Source: Phycisphaerae bacterium (GTDB lineage Bacteria > Planctomycetota > Phycisphaerae > UBA1845 > PWPN01). From it: a stretch of 6,507 bases of DNA. Made by a program: the position numbers and the translations under genes. Location of the stretch: NCBI GenBank assembly GCA_003557125.1, contig PWPN01000083.1, positions 1-6,507 of the forward strand, written 5' to 3'. The notes under the pieces were generated by a model, which saw only the letters and a program-made list of their open reading frames with translations, was not told the origin of the DNA and did not search any database. Shown here one piece after another: positions 1-5,627 of the stretch (positions within the stretch are counted from its first letter, which is position 1; every line of letters begins with the position of its first letter).

Positions 1-6
1 CGACGC

Positions 7-53
7 CCGCATCGAAGGACGCCTGCTCGATGACCGCATCGAAGGACGCCTGC
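7..53. repeat. Two-copy direct repeat, 20 bp, 27-bp period
   Basis: The 20-base word CCGCATCGAAGGACGCCTGC occurs at 7-26 and again, identical, at 34-53, separated by 7 bases. In the kinase frame the copies read as two similar nonapeptides sharing ASKDAC. In the frame starting at base 2 they read as two copies of RIEGRL flanked by acidic residues, with codons that mostly end in G or C. That second frame therefore looks more like genuine haloarchaeal coding sequence, perhaps the tail of an upstream gene, but it has no stop before about position 476. The window edge prevents a decision. The repeat itself is certain; its role is unknown. Confidence 0.7.
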
Positions 54-89
54 CCAACGACCCCCCGAAGATCCCGACGATACAACCAC

Positions 90-1349
90 ATGGCAGAACC
101 AACCCCAGGAGACGTACTCGCCGACCGTTACGAGTTCAAACAGGAGCTCGGCAGAGGCGGATTTGGCGTCGTATGGCGTGCAACGGACAGAAAACGAAAT
201 CGAGAGGTGGCGCTGAAACACCCCAACTACAAGGGGGCCGCGCCGAACGAACTCGTCGAGAAGTACTTCGAACGCGAGATGGACGTGATGGAAGAGATCC
301 GATCGGTGGGCGGTCACCCGAACATCATGGCCTTCTACGGTCGCGAACACGGCTTCGGAATGCCGTTTCTCGTCATCGAGTTGATCGACGGGGACGAACT
401 CGGCGAGGTGGTCCGGGACGACGATCCGATCACCGATCCGGAGAAGATCCGCGAGATCGGTATCGGCATCTGTGATGCGCTCTCGTTTCTCCACGACCAC
501 GACATCATCTACCGGGATCTCAAACCGGACAACATCATGATCGACGGCTCCCGCGAGCCGAAGATCATCGACTTCACGACCGCGAAGGGCTTTCTCCCCG
601 AGATGGGCACCCCGGAGTTCACCAGCGGCGAGAAGTCGGGTCGCAACTCGAACGGAGACTCGACCGTCCCCGGAGAGTTCAAACCCCCAGAGTTGAACCG
701 GGGCTCCTCTCAGCGCCAGGGACCGTGGAGTGACGTCTACTCGATCGGAAAGATCCTCTGTTTTCTCCCGGTCGGGTGGGTGCCAGACGACGACGCCGTA
801 TCGCCACGCGAGTTCGGGATCGAGACCGAAGCGTACCTCGACGAGATCATCGAGACCGCGACCCGCCACGATCACGGCGACCGGTACCCGAACGCGTCGG
901 TCCTCAAGCGGTCACTCGAGAATCGCGACTCGACGATGCCAGCCCGGGCCACGCTCAAGTGGCTCGGCCGGGACGAGCGCTGGCGGATCAGTCCCGGTGA
1001 CACCGTCGGCCGCAAGACCAGCGACGGGCCACGACCCTCGCTGATCCTCGAGGACGACCGACACAAGGCGCTTTCTGCCTCTCACTGTCGATTCGAAACC
1101 GACGACGAGGGCAACTGGCGGGTGATCGACACCAGCCTGAACGGGACGTACATCAGCAAACACGACGAACGGGAGTGGCACCTGTTGCTCTCGGAGACCG
1201 GCCAGCAACGCCAGCGCGAGGTCGGTGAATCGATTCCGGACGACCTGGAGACCGAAGCCCCACTCGAGGACGGCGACGTCGTCGCCCTCGTCAGTCCGGG
1301 CTACCCCGAGCGATTCTACTTCCAGTTCGAACGAACCACAACGGAGTGA
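90..1349 (+). CDS. Ser/Thr protein kinase with C-terminal FHA domain
   Basis: This encodes a 419-residue cytoplasmic Hanks-type kinase fused to a forkhead-associated (phosphothreonine-binding) domain. No signal peptide or membrane segment is seen. Kinase landmarks, counted from the ATG at 90, are the glycine loop GRGGFGVV (21-28), the ATP lysine K43 in VALK, the helix-C glutamate E63, a YRDLKPDN catalytic loop (D143, N148), the metal-binding D161 in DFT instead of DFG, PPE (199-201) in place of APE, and the F-helix D215. Between GTPEF (173-177) and PPE lies a hydrophilic Ser/Gly/Asn-rich insertion. The FHA domain (about 298-412) shows GR 307-308, the S-x-x-H element S329/H332 and NG 351-352. 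The catalytic residues are complete, so activity is likely. The ATG at 90 is preferred because acidic, fold-like sequence begins there. An in-frame ATG at 30, which overlaps a TGA as ATGA, would add 20 basic, low-complexity residues. A PP2C gene follows after 2 bp, suggesting the two enzymes act on common substrates. The style is haloarchaeal. Confidence 0.93.
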   Translation: MAEPTPGDVLADRYEFKQELGRGGFGVVWRATDRKRNREVALKHPNYKGAAPNELVEKYFEREMDVMEEIRSVGGHPNIMAFYGREHGFGMPFLVIELIDGDELGEVVRDDDPITDPEKIREIGIGICDALSFLHDHDIIYRDLKPDNIMIDGSREPKIIDFTTAKGFLPEMGTPEFTSGEKSGRNSNGDSTVPGEFKPPELNRGSSQRQGPWSDVYSIGKILCFLPVGWVPDDDAVSPREFGIETEAYLDEIIETATRHDHGDRYPNASVLKRSLENRDSTMPARATLKWLGRDERWRISPGDTVGRKTSDGPRPSLILEDDRHKALSASHCRFETDDEGNWRVIDTSLNGTYISKHDEREWHLLLSETGQQRQREVGESIPDDLETEAPLEDGDVVALVSPGYPERFYFQFERTTTE

Positions 1350-1351
1350 CT

Positions 1352-2800
1352 ATGGAACACGCGAGCACCGTCGATATCGGCGAACGGAAGCGACACCGCG
1401 AGGGAATCAACGAGGACAGCATCGCGACAGCCGTCTTCGAGAACCACCACCGGCACACCAGTCGGCCGGTCGGCGTCTTCGTGCTCGGAGACGGTGTCGG
1501 TGGCGAAGCCAGTGGCGACATCGCGTCGGCGATCGCGACGACGGTCATCCGCAAGCGAGTGGCCACAGAGCTGCTCGGTCCGGCCACGGACGTCTACGAT
1601 CGGTTCGACCTCGACGCCTACGAGGGGACGCCACCGACGGTCGACGAGTCGACCGACCCCGAAGCCGTCCTCTCGGCGGATCGAATTCGAACCATCATCC
1701 AGGAGAGTATCGACGAGGCGAACGCACACGTCCAGGCGTTCGCCAGGAAACTCGGTGGCCGTCCGGCGACGACGATCGTCGTCGGGGTCTATCACGACGG
1801 TCGACTCCACTACGCCTGGGTCGGTGACAGTCGACTGTATCTTTTAAACGAACGCCACGGTCGGATCGACCAGCTCACGCGCGACCACGCCGTCACCAAC
1901 GAGTTGCTCGACCGTGGTGAAATCGACGACGAAGAGTACGCGCGCGTCCACGGCGACGCGACGGCCATCACGAACGCCATCGGCGGTTCTGCCCACGGCA
2001 ACCCACACGTCGACGTCGACTTCGGCACGGTCGATGTCTACCGGGACGACGTCATTATGCTCACGAGCGACGGGTTGATCGACGCCTATCCCGACATCGC
2101 GACGCTCCGGGAAGAGTACCACCGGGCAGAGGACACGGCGGCCGTCCGCGAGAAGATCCGTGAGACGCTGGTGACCGACGACGAGATTCTCGATATCGTC
2201 ACCGAGTCGTCGACCCTCGCGGAGGCGGTCGATCGGCTCGTCTCGTTCGCCAACGATCGGGGCGGAAAGGACAACCTCTCGATCACGTTGGCCAGAGATC
2301 CGACGACGAACGAAACGCCCGCGTCGATCGACCACCGATCCGCCGGGATCGGTGCCACGGGGGTCGAGCCCGCCGGGTTGGCCGAGCCGCTTTTTCGGCA
2401 CGGGAGGTGCTCCAAGGCCTTGACGGAATGGTTTGTCTGGAGGGATCAAACCATGCGGAGTGGAACGGCGCTCATCCTGATAGTGTGCCTGCTTGGGATC
2501 GTCGGGTGCGGGAAATGCAAGAAGTCGGCCTTGCGGCGCGACGAGGCGGTTCGGCCGCCCCTGCCCGAAGCCCGCGCGGTGGACGATAGCACGCTGCTTT
2601 TCGACGCATGGCCCGGCCGAACGCATGCGTCCGACGTGGCTTTCCGAAGCGACTGGCCCTCGACGCAAGCGTACTACACCACCGGCCAGGTGATCTGGTT
2701 CCGGGAGCGCTTCCACGACTACCACGGACCCAGTACGCATCGGCCGAGCCATACGTATCGCCGATTCGACACCTACCGCACGGGCGTCGGCTACCGCTGA
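1352..2800 (+). CDS. PP2C-family Ser/Thr phosphatase, 3' end fused in frame to foreign sequence
   Basis: Residues 1 to about 315 form a complete PPM/PP2C metal-dependent phosphatase, which would remove phosphate from Ser/Thr using two divalent metals. Motifs are REGINEDS (16-23), GDGVGG (46-51, D47 as metal ligand), a TTIVVG strand, WVGDSR (156-161), LTRDH, TSDG with D240, and GGKDN with D307. An acidic insertion lies at about 80-115. The ATG at 1352 is chosen because GGAG at 1343-1346 sits 5 nt upstream and the kinase stop is at 1349; a GTG at 1346 would add only two residues. Close coupling to the FHA kinase implies it opposes that kinase. From about residue 330 the codon use changes (CTT, TTT, AGG, TGC, TTG) and the frame runs through a ribosome binding site into the lipoprotein signal peptide (M368) before stopping at 2800. 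The genuine phosphatase C-terminus and stop are probably missing, so the coordinates give only the literal open frame. The domain call is sure; the 482-residue product is doubtful. Confidence 0.85.
   Translation: MEHASTVDIGERKRHREGINEDSIATAVFENHHRHTSRPVGVFVLGDGVGGEASGDIASAIATTVIRKRVATELLGPATDVYDRFDLDAYEGTPPTVDESTDPEAVLSADRIRTIIQESIDEANAHVQAFARKLGGRPATTIVVGVYHDGRLHYAWVGDSRLYLLNERHGRIDQLTRDHAVTNELLDRGEIDDEEYARVHGDATAITNAIGGSAHGNPHVDVDFGTVDVYRDDVIMLTSDGLIDAYPDIATLREEYHRAEDTAAVREKIRETLVTDDEILDIVTESSTLAEAVDRLVSFANDRGGKDNLSITLARDPTTNETPASIDHRSAGIGATGVEPAGLAEPLFRHGRCSKALTEWFVWRDQTMRSGTALILIVCLLGIVGCGKCKKSALRRDEAVRPPLPEARAVDDSTLLFDAWPGRTHASDVAFRSDWPSTQAYYTTGQVIWFRERFHDYHGPSTHRPSHTYRRFDTYRTGVGYR
2330..2415. 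other. Probable composition and taxon junction
   Basis: To the left, the sequence has the GAC/CGA-rich, acidic-protein style of haloarchaea and a PP2C domain that ends at about 2300. To the right, the codon mix changes, bacterial Shine-Dalgarno sites appear and a lipoprotein gene starts. The PP2C stop codon is not found in this interval. A GC-rich stretch followed by five T residues (2391-2395) may be the remaining arm of a bacterial terminator, but no matching left arm is visible. Chimeric assembly and horizontal transfer both fit; the exact base of the join cannot be set by eye. Confidence 0.6.
2453..2800 (+). CDS. Small hypothetical lipoprotein
   Basis: A 115-residue protein of unrecognised function, predicted to be exported and lipid-anchored. 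Residues 2-18 give a short positively charged start and a hydrophobic core (ALILIVCLLGIVG), followed by cysteine C19 in the lipobox IVGC, so signal peptidase II processing is expected. The mature part begins GKCKK, has a proline-containing middle, and ends in a tail (about 70-115) rich in Tyr, His, Arg and Thr with few acidic residues. The start is set by GGAGGGA at 2439-2445, 7 nt before the ATG; a signal peptide beginning exactly there supports the choice. The gene lies in the same frame as the upstream phosphatase with no stop between, so automated callers may merge the two. I regard it as a separate bacterial gene. No promoter of its own and no terminator after the stop can be seen clearly. 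Confidence 0.68.
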   Translation: MRSGTALILIVCLLGIVGCGKCKKSALRRDEAVRPPLPEARAVDDSTLLFDAWPGRTHASDVAFRSDWPSTQAYYTTGQVIWFRERFHDYHGPSTHRPSHTYRRFDTYRTGVGYR

Positions 2801-2890
2801 GTCGCACCCCGCGCGGATGGCCTTACCCAGTGCCCCCACGGATCGGACGGGAGGATTGAAGCTTTTCAGCCTCTTTGGCCGACGAATTTC

Positions 2891-2918
2891 TTGACCTGGG
2901 TCCGATTTTCGATATAGT
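2891..2918 (+). promoter_or_regulatory. Sigma70-like promoter for the LysM gene
   Basis: TTGACC at 2891-2896 and TATAGT at 2913-2918 are separated by 16 bp, close to the bacterial sigma70 consensus (TTGACA and TATAAT). The surrounding stretch is more AT-rich than the neighbouring genes. Transcription would begin near 2925 and give a leader of about 255 nt before the LysM start at 3181. This is predicted from sequence only. Confidence 0.5.
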
Positions 2919-2934
2919 GAATCCTCAAACTGGC

Positions 2935-3138
2935 TGGGATGTGTGGCGCCACATCTCGACGGTGCACCCGAGTCAACACGGCAGAACACACCCCCAGTTC
3001 AACAAACAGTTCGGACCGGCAAGGGCCGTTCCAGGTGCCATGTGCATGGCCCTGCAACGAAATGCGCTGGGGCGGTCCCCGGCCGACGAATATTCAGGGG
3101 AATACCGTCTTTGACGGATATGGTCACAGGGATGTGAC
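2935..3138 (+). promoter_or_regulatory. Candidate structured leader RNA (tandem stem-loops)
   Basis: The gene-free 380 bp between 2800 and 3181 holds a run of inverted repeats just downstream of the predicted promoter. They are: 2935-2958 (9 pairs, two of them G-U, 6-nt loop; also contains the 12-bp palindrome TGTGGCGCCACA at 2942-2953); 3013-3032 (7 pairs, one mismatch, loop AAGG); 3032-3054 (9 pairs, one bulged U, loop GUGC, sharing C3032 with its neighbour); 3066-3083 (7 pairs with one U-G, loop CGGU); 3091-3104 (5 pairs, loop AGGG); 3105-3117 (5 pairs, loop UUU); and 3123-3138 (6 pairs closed by GGGA, which fits the GNRA tetraloop pattern). The G-U pairs favour plus-strand RNA. No known riboswitch motif was recognised. 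It could be a cis-regulatory leader of the LysM gene or an independent small RNA. Confidence 0.45.
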
Positions 3139-3180
3139 GTTGCTTCAACTTCTCACCCGTCTCAGCGAAGGAACCGAACC

Positions 3181-4191
3181 ATGAGAACGGACACCAAATT
3201 GGCCATCGTGGTCGCCGTGGTCTGCATCGTCTTTGGCGCGTGGTACATTACGAGCGGCCCGGAAACGAGCACTCCCACCGCGCAGGAAACGCCGGAGACT
3301 CCCCCCCCGGCTGACACGGTAGCGGAAAGTAAGCCGGACGCGCCGGCGGCTCCGCCGCGCATCGTCCATAAGCCAGATCCCAAACCGAGCGAGCCGGCCA
3401 CCGCCGCCCGCCCCCCCCGCCCGGAACCTGTGGAGCGACCCGCTGCCCCGGAGGCAGAGAGCACACAGGCTGAGGCGCCCGTCGCCGTGGCTGAGGCCCC
3501 CGGCCTGGAGCAGGGCCCGGAGCCGGTCGCGAGCCTGCCGCCGATCGAGCTGCCGGCCGGGCCTCCCATCGATCCGGTCCCCTTGCCCCGCGCAGAGGGT
3601 GTCGGGCTTGCCGATGGACCCGCTTTGCCGGCTTCATCCGACACGCCCGAACCGGTGGCAGCAGGCACGGCACAGCCGTCGGTTACCGAGACCGCATCCG
3701 ATGCAGAGGCACCGACTGTCGCCGAAGCACCGCAAGCGCCCGAATCCAAACCGGCGTTCACGGAGCACACGATTCAGAGCGGCGACACGTATTCCTCGTT
3801 GGCTGTCCAGTATCTCGGTCACGCCCGTCATGCCAACCGGATCGCGGAAGCGAATCCCACGCTCGAAGCGCGGAGGCTGCGAGTCGGCGCGGTCGTCAAG
3901 ATTCCCGCAAGCGATGAGCAGCCCGTCGCGGACGCCGGGGCTTCTGCCGCTGCAACCGCTTCACCGGCACCGGCTGCCAGAGCCCCGCAAGCCGCCCCCA
4001 TCCCCACGGAGCGGTCGTACGAGGTCAAGCCGGGCGAGGGCTGGTACACCCTGGCCGAGCGGTTCCTGGGCAACGGCACGCGATGGACCGAGCTTTACGA
4101 GCTCAACAAAGGCCGCGTACCGACGAATTTCAATATCCTGCCGGCCGGCACGACCATCGAGCTTCCGCCCGGCATCCAGATCACGCAATAA
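3181..4191 (+). CDS. Membrane-anchored protein with two LysM domains
   Basis: A 336-residue envelope protein likely to bind peptidoglycan or a related glycan. Residues 7-24 form one hydrophobic segment after a short basic start (MRTDTK), which makes it a membrane anchor or uncleaved signal. Residues about 26-190 are a Pro/Ala/Glu-rich disordered linker long enough to reach from the membrane to the wall. LysM 1 spans about 195-242 (begins HTIQSGDTYSSLA, ends VVKIP). A second Ala/Pro linker follows. LysM 2 spans about 279-331 (begins YEVKPGEGWYTLA, ends TIELPPG). No catalytic domain is present, so a structural or scaffolding role is more likely than hydrolysis. AAGGA at 3168-3172, 8 nt before the ATG, sets the start. 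A promoter and a structured leader lie upstream and a terminator downstream, so it appears monocistronic. Two runs of eight C within the linker codons are potential slippage sites. Confidence 0.9.
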   Translation: MRTDTKLAIVVAVVCIVFGAWYITSGPETSTPTAQETPETPPPADTVAESKPDAPAAPPRIVHKPDPKPSEPATAARPPRPEPVERPAAPEAESTQAEAPVAVAEAPGLEQGPEPVASLPPIELPAGPPIDPVPLPRAEGVGLADGPALPASSDTPEPVAAGTAQPSVTETASDAEAPTVAEAPQAPESKPAFTEHTIQSGDTYSSLAVQYLGHARHANRIAEANPTLEARRLRVGAVVKIPASDEQPVADAGASAAATASPAPAARAPQAAPIPTERSYEVKPGEGWYTLAERFLGNGTRWTELYELNKGRVPTNFNILPAGTTIELPPGIQITQ

Positions 4192-4225
4192 CGACAGCGT
4201 TTTGCCCGCGTTCTTTTGCACGGTA

Positions 4226-4258
4226 CGCACAAGGGTTCCGGCAAGGTTCGCACAAGGG
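4226..4258. repeat. Short direct repeat after the LysM gene
   Basis: CGCACAAGGG occurs at 4226-4235 and 4249-4258, a 23-bp period, in the untranslated stretch between the LysM stop and the terminator. Nothing else is recognised in 4192-4286. With only two short copies, this could be chance or a trace of local duplication. Confidence 0.4.
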
Positions 4259-4286
4259 CAGGGCGTCCGTGAGACGGTGACCCCAG

Positions 4287-4317
4287 AAAAAAGCCCCCGG
4301 CCAAAACCGGGGGCTTT
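4287..4317. terminator. Bidirectional intrinsic terminator
   Basis: AAAGCCCCCGG at 4290-4300 is perfectly complementary to CCGGGGGCTTT at 4307-4317, giving an 11-bp stem with a 6-nt loop (CCAAAA). Six A residues at 4287-4292 become a six-U tract on the minus strand, so the hairpin is strongest for the PHP gene, whose stop lies about 40 nt away. On the plus strand the U tract is only UUU, but the stem still suits ending the LysM transcript about 100 nt after its stop. Its place between convergent genes fits shared use. Confidence 0.9.
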
Positions 4318-4358
4318 GTCATGCGCGTCCTTCGTTTTCGTTCGCTCGCAGATGAGGT

Positions 4359-5582
4359 TTACTCGGCTGCGACGACCGGTTGGGTCCAGGCGACCTCGAC
4401 GTCCCCTGGCGCGAACGGGTTGGGGTGCTCGACGTCGGAGATCACTTTGGCGCGGACATAAAGCTCTCGGCCGGTCATCTCGTAACGGGCCGTCGTACCG
4501 GATACCTCGGCGAGGACCGCACCGATCGCGTCGTCGCCCTCGGCCCCTTTCAACGTGCCGATGAACTGTGTCGTGTAATTCGCGCCGTCGCGCGGCTCGA
4601 TCTCGACGGTCAAGGCATTGTCCTTGAAGCACACGCTCGTGAGTGTCACGCCCGTCGATGCGTAGAAGTCGCCGCGCTTGATCGCGTCGATGACGTGCCA
4701 GGTGCTCAAGTAGCGTGCCCGGGCCATCACCCATCCGCGGCCGGGACTGGAGCCCCGTCCGTCCAGCGTCAGATTGTGCATGTCGTCCGTGGCTACGCCG
4801 TAAAGAAGAAGCCCGTTGCCCACGGTCAGCCGATGGGTCAGGACGATGTCCCAGAGGCGTTCCGTGGAGACGCTTTGGTCGTCACCGTAGTTCAGGACGG
4901 ACGGGTGACCGTTGTAGACTTCGAAATGCGTCGCATTGTCGGCCTTGATCATATCCTCGGGCGTGATGGCGTGCTGAAAATTCGGATGGGCGACGAAGAT
5001 GAGCATGGGCACGCTGTACTCGGCCTCATGGGCATGGACGGCGGCGATGTTGTTGGCGATCGTGGAAGGGACGTCCGTGCCGCCGGTCGGCTGGAGATCC
5101 GCTTTCAGATTGATTGCACCCAGGTGGACCGGCTTGGCGCCGCCCTCTTGCGGCCGATACGCGTCTGAGATCTCCGAGCCGCGGATGAGAAGGAATCGGC
5201 CGGCCTCGGCGTACAGGGTGCGAACCTCGTCGAGCGTCTTGAGCCGATAGAACGGCACCTGTTCGCCGTCGACTTCGCGCATTTCCTTTTCGATCCACTC
5301 CGGGCTGTAGTTCGCCTCGTAAGCGGCGACGCTCCGTTCCCTGCCGAACCGGTTCATCGGCACCCAGCGGCCCCTGTGGTTGATCGTGTTGTGGTCGGTC
5401 ATGGCCAGAAAGTCGTAGCCGTTCTCTTTGTACCAGGCGGCTACCATTTCCGGGGGCGAGTCGCCGTCGCTGAACCAGGAGTGCGTATGGAGGTTGCCTT
5501 TGAACCAGCGATGCTCCGGTGCCTGCGGGCCGGCTAGTGTTGCTGAAGCCGTCACGACGAGCGCGAGAAAACCATTCAACAT
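4359..5582 (-). CDS. Secreted PHP-domain metallohydrolase (CehA/McbA-like)
   Basis: A 407-residue exported enzyme of the PHP superfamily. These are metal-dependent phosphoesterases and hydrolases; the CehA/McbA branch includes ester and amide hydrolases, and the substrate here is unknown. Residues 1-17 are a signal peptide with likely cleavage after ATLA (14-17). Metal-binding motifs appear in order: LHTHS (H32, H34), D39, TDHN (D63, H64), GSE (E137), H153 in HLGAIN, AHPN (H199) and TDDMH (D266, H269). FEVYNG (220-225) and a GWVMARA-to-FYASTG segment are typical of this branch. A beta-rich tail follows to the C-terminus. All expected ligands seem present, so it should be active outside the cytoplasm. 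The ATG ending at 5582 is preferred over an in-frame start at 5615 because AAAGGA lies 8 nt upstream and the signal peptide begins there. The hydrolase gene lies 45 bp upstream on the same strand, probably in one operon; the terminator lies just downstream. Confidence 0.9.
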   Translation of the reverse strand: MLNGFLALVVTASATLAGPQAPEHRWFKGNLHTHSWFSDGDSPPEMVAAWYKENGYDFLAMTDHNTINHRGRWVPMNRFGRERSVAAYEANYSPEWIEKEMREVDGEQVPFYRLKTLDEVRTLYAEAGRFLLIRGSEISDAYRPQEGGAKPVHLGAINLKADLQPTGGTDVPSTIANNIAAVHAHEAEYSVPMLIFVAHPNFQHAITPEDMIKADNATHFEVYNGHPSVLNYGDDQSVSTERLWDIVLTHRLTVGNGLLLYGVATDDMHNLTLDGRGSSPGRGWVMARARYLSTWHVIDAIKRGDFYASTGVTLTSVCFKDNALTVEIEPRDGANYTTQFIGTLKGAEGDDAIGAVLAEVSGTTARYEMTGRELYVRAKVISDVEHPNPFAPGDVEVAWTQPVVAAE

Positions 5583-5627
5583 GACATCGATCCTTTGCAA
5601 ATAACCACAAAACAATCCTGCACGAAA

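Noticed and set aside
2381..2399. Intrinsic terminator for the phosphatase or an upstream gene
   Set aside because: GCCG-CTTTTT-CGGC gives only a 4-bp stem with the T run in the loop, and no left arm matches the GC-rich stretch before the T run.
2420..2448. TTGACG with a weak -10 before the lipoprotein gene
   Set aside because: The candidate -10 (GATCAA) matches poorly and overlaps the ribosome binding site, so it cannot serve this gene in the usual way.
2961..2968. GGTGCACC palindrome and the flanking CTCG/CGAG hairpin (2955-2972)
   Set aside because: It is short and competes for bases with the longer stem at 2935-2958, so I did not count it among the leader hairpins.
1844..2989. Long minus-strand open frame of 381 codons opposite the phosphatase and lipoprotein
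   Set aside because: It crosses the composition junction, shows no domain motifs, and its length is explained by the scarcity of stops opposite GC-rich coding sequence.
2875..3114. Possible 79-residue protein from a TTG start
   Set aside because: It has no ribosome binding site, its codon third positions show little G/C preference compared with neighbouring genes, and it overlaps the promoter and hairpin array. It looks like chance open frame.
3124..3137. CRP-like site from TCACA and TGTGA
   Set aside because: The half-sites are in the reverse order and spacing to the CRP consensus (TGTGA-N6-TCACA). A hairpin is the better reading.
3599..4564. Plus-strand 321-codon frame overlapping the LysM gene
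   Set aside because: The product is Arg/Pro/Ser-rich without recognisable motifs and runs through the terminator hairpin and into the opposite-strand PHP gene. It is a shadow of the LysM frame.
3961..4734. Minus-strand 257-codon frame
   Set aside because: It spans the convergent terminator and two real genes, is Arg-rich and has no motifs.
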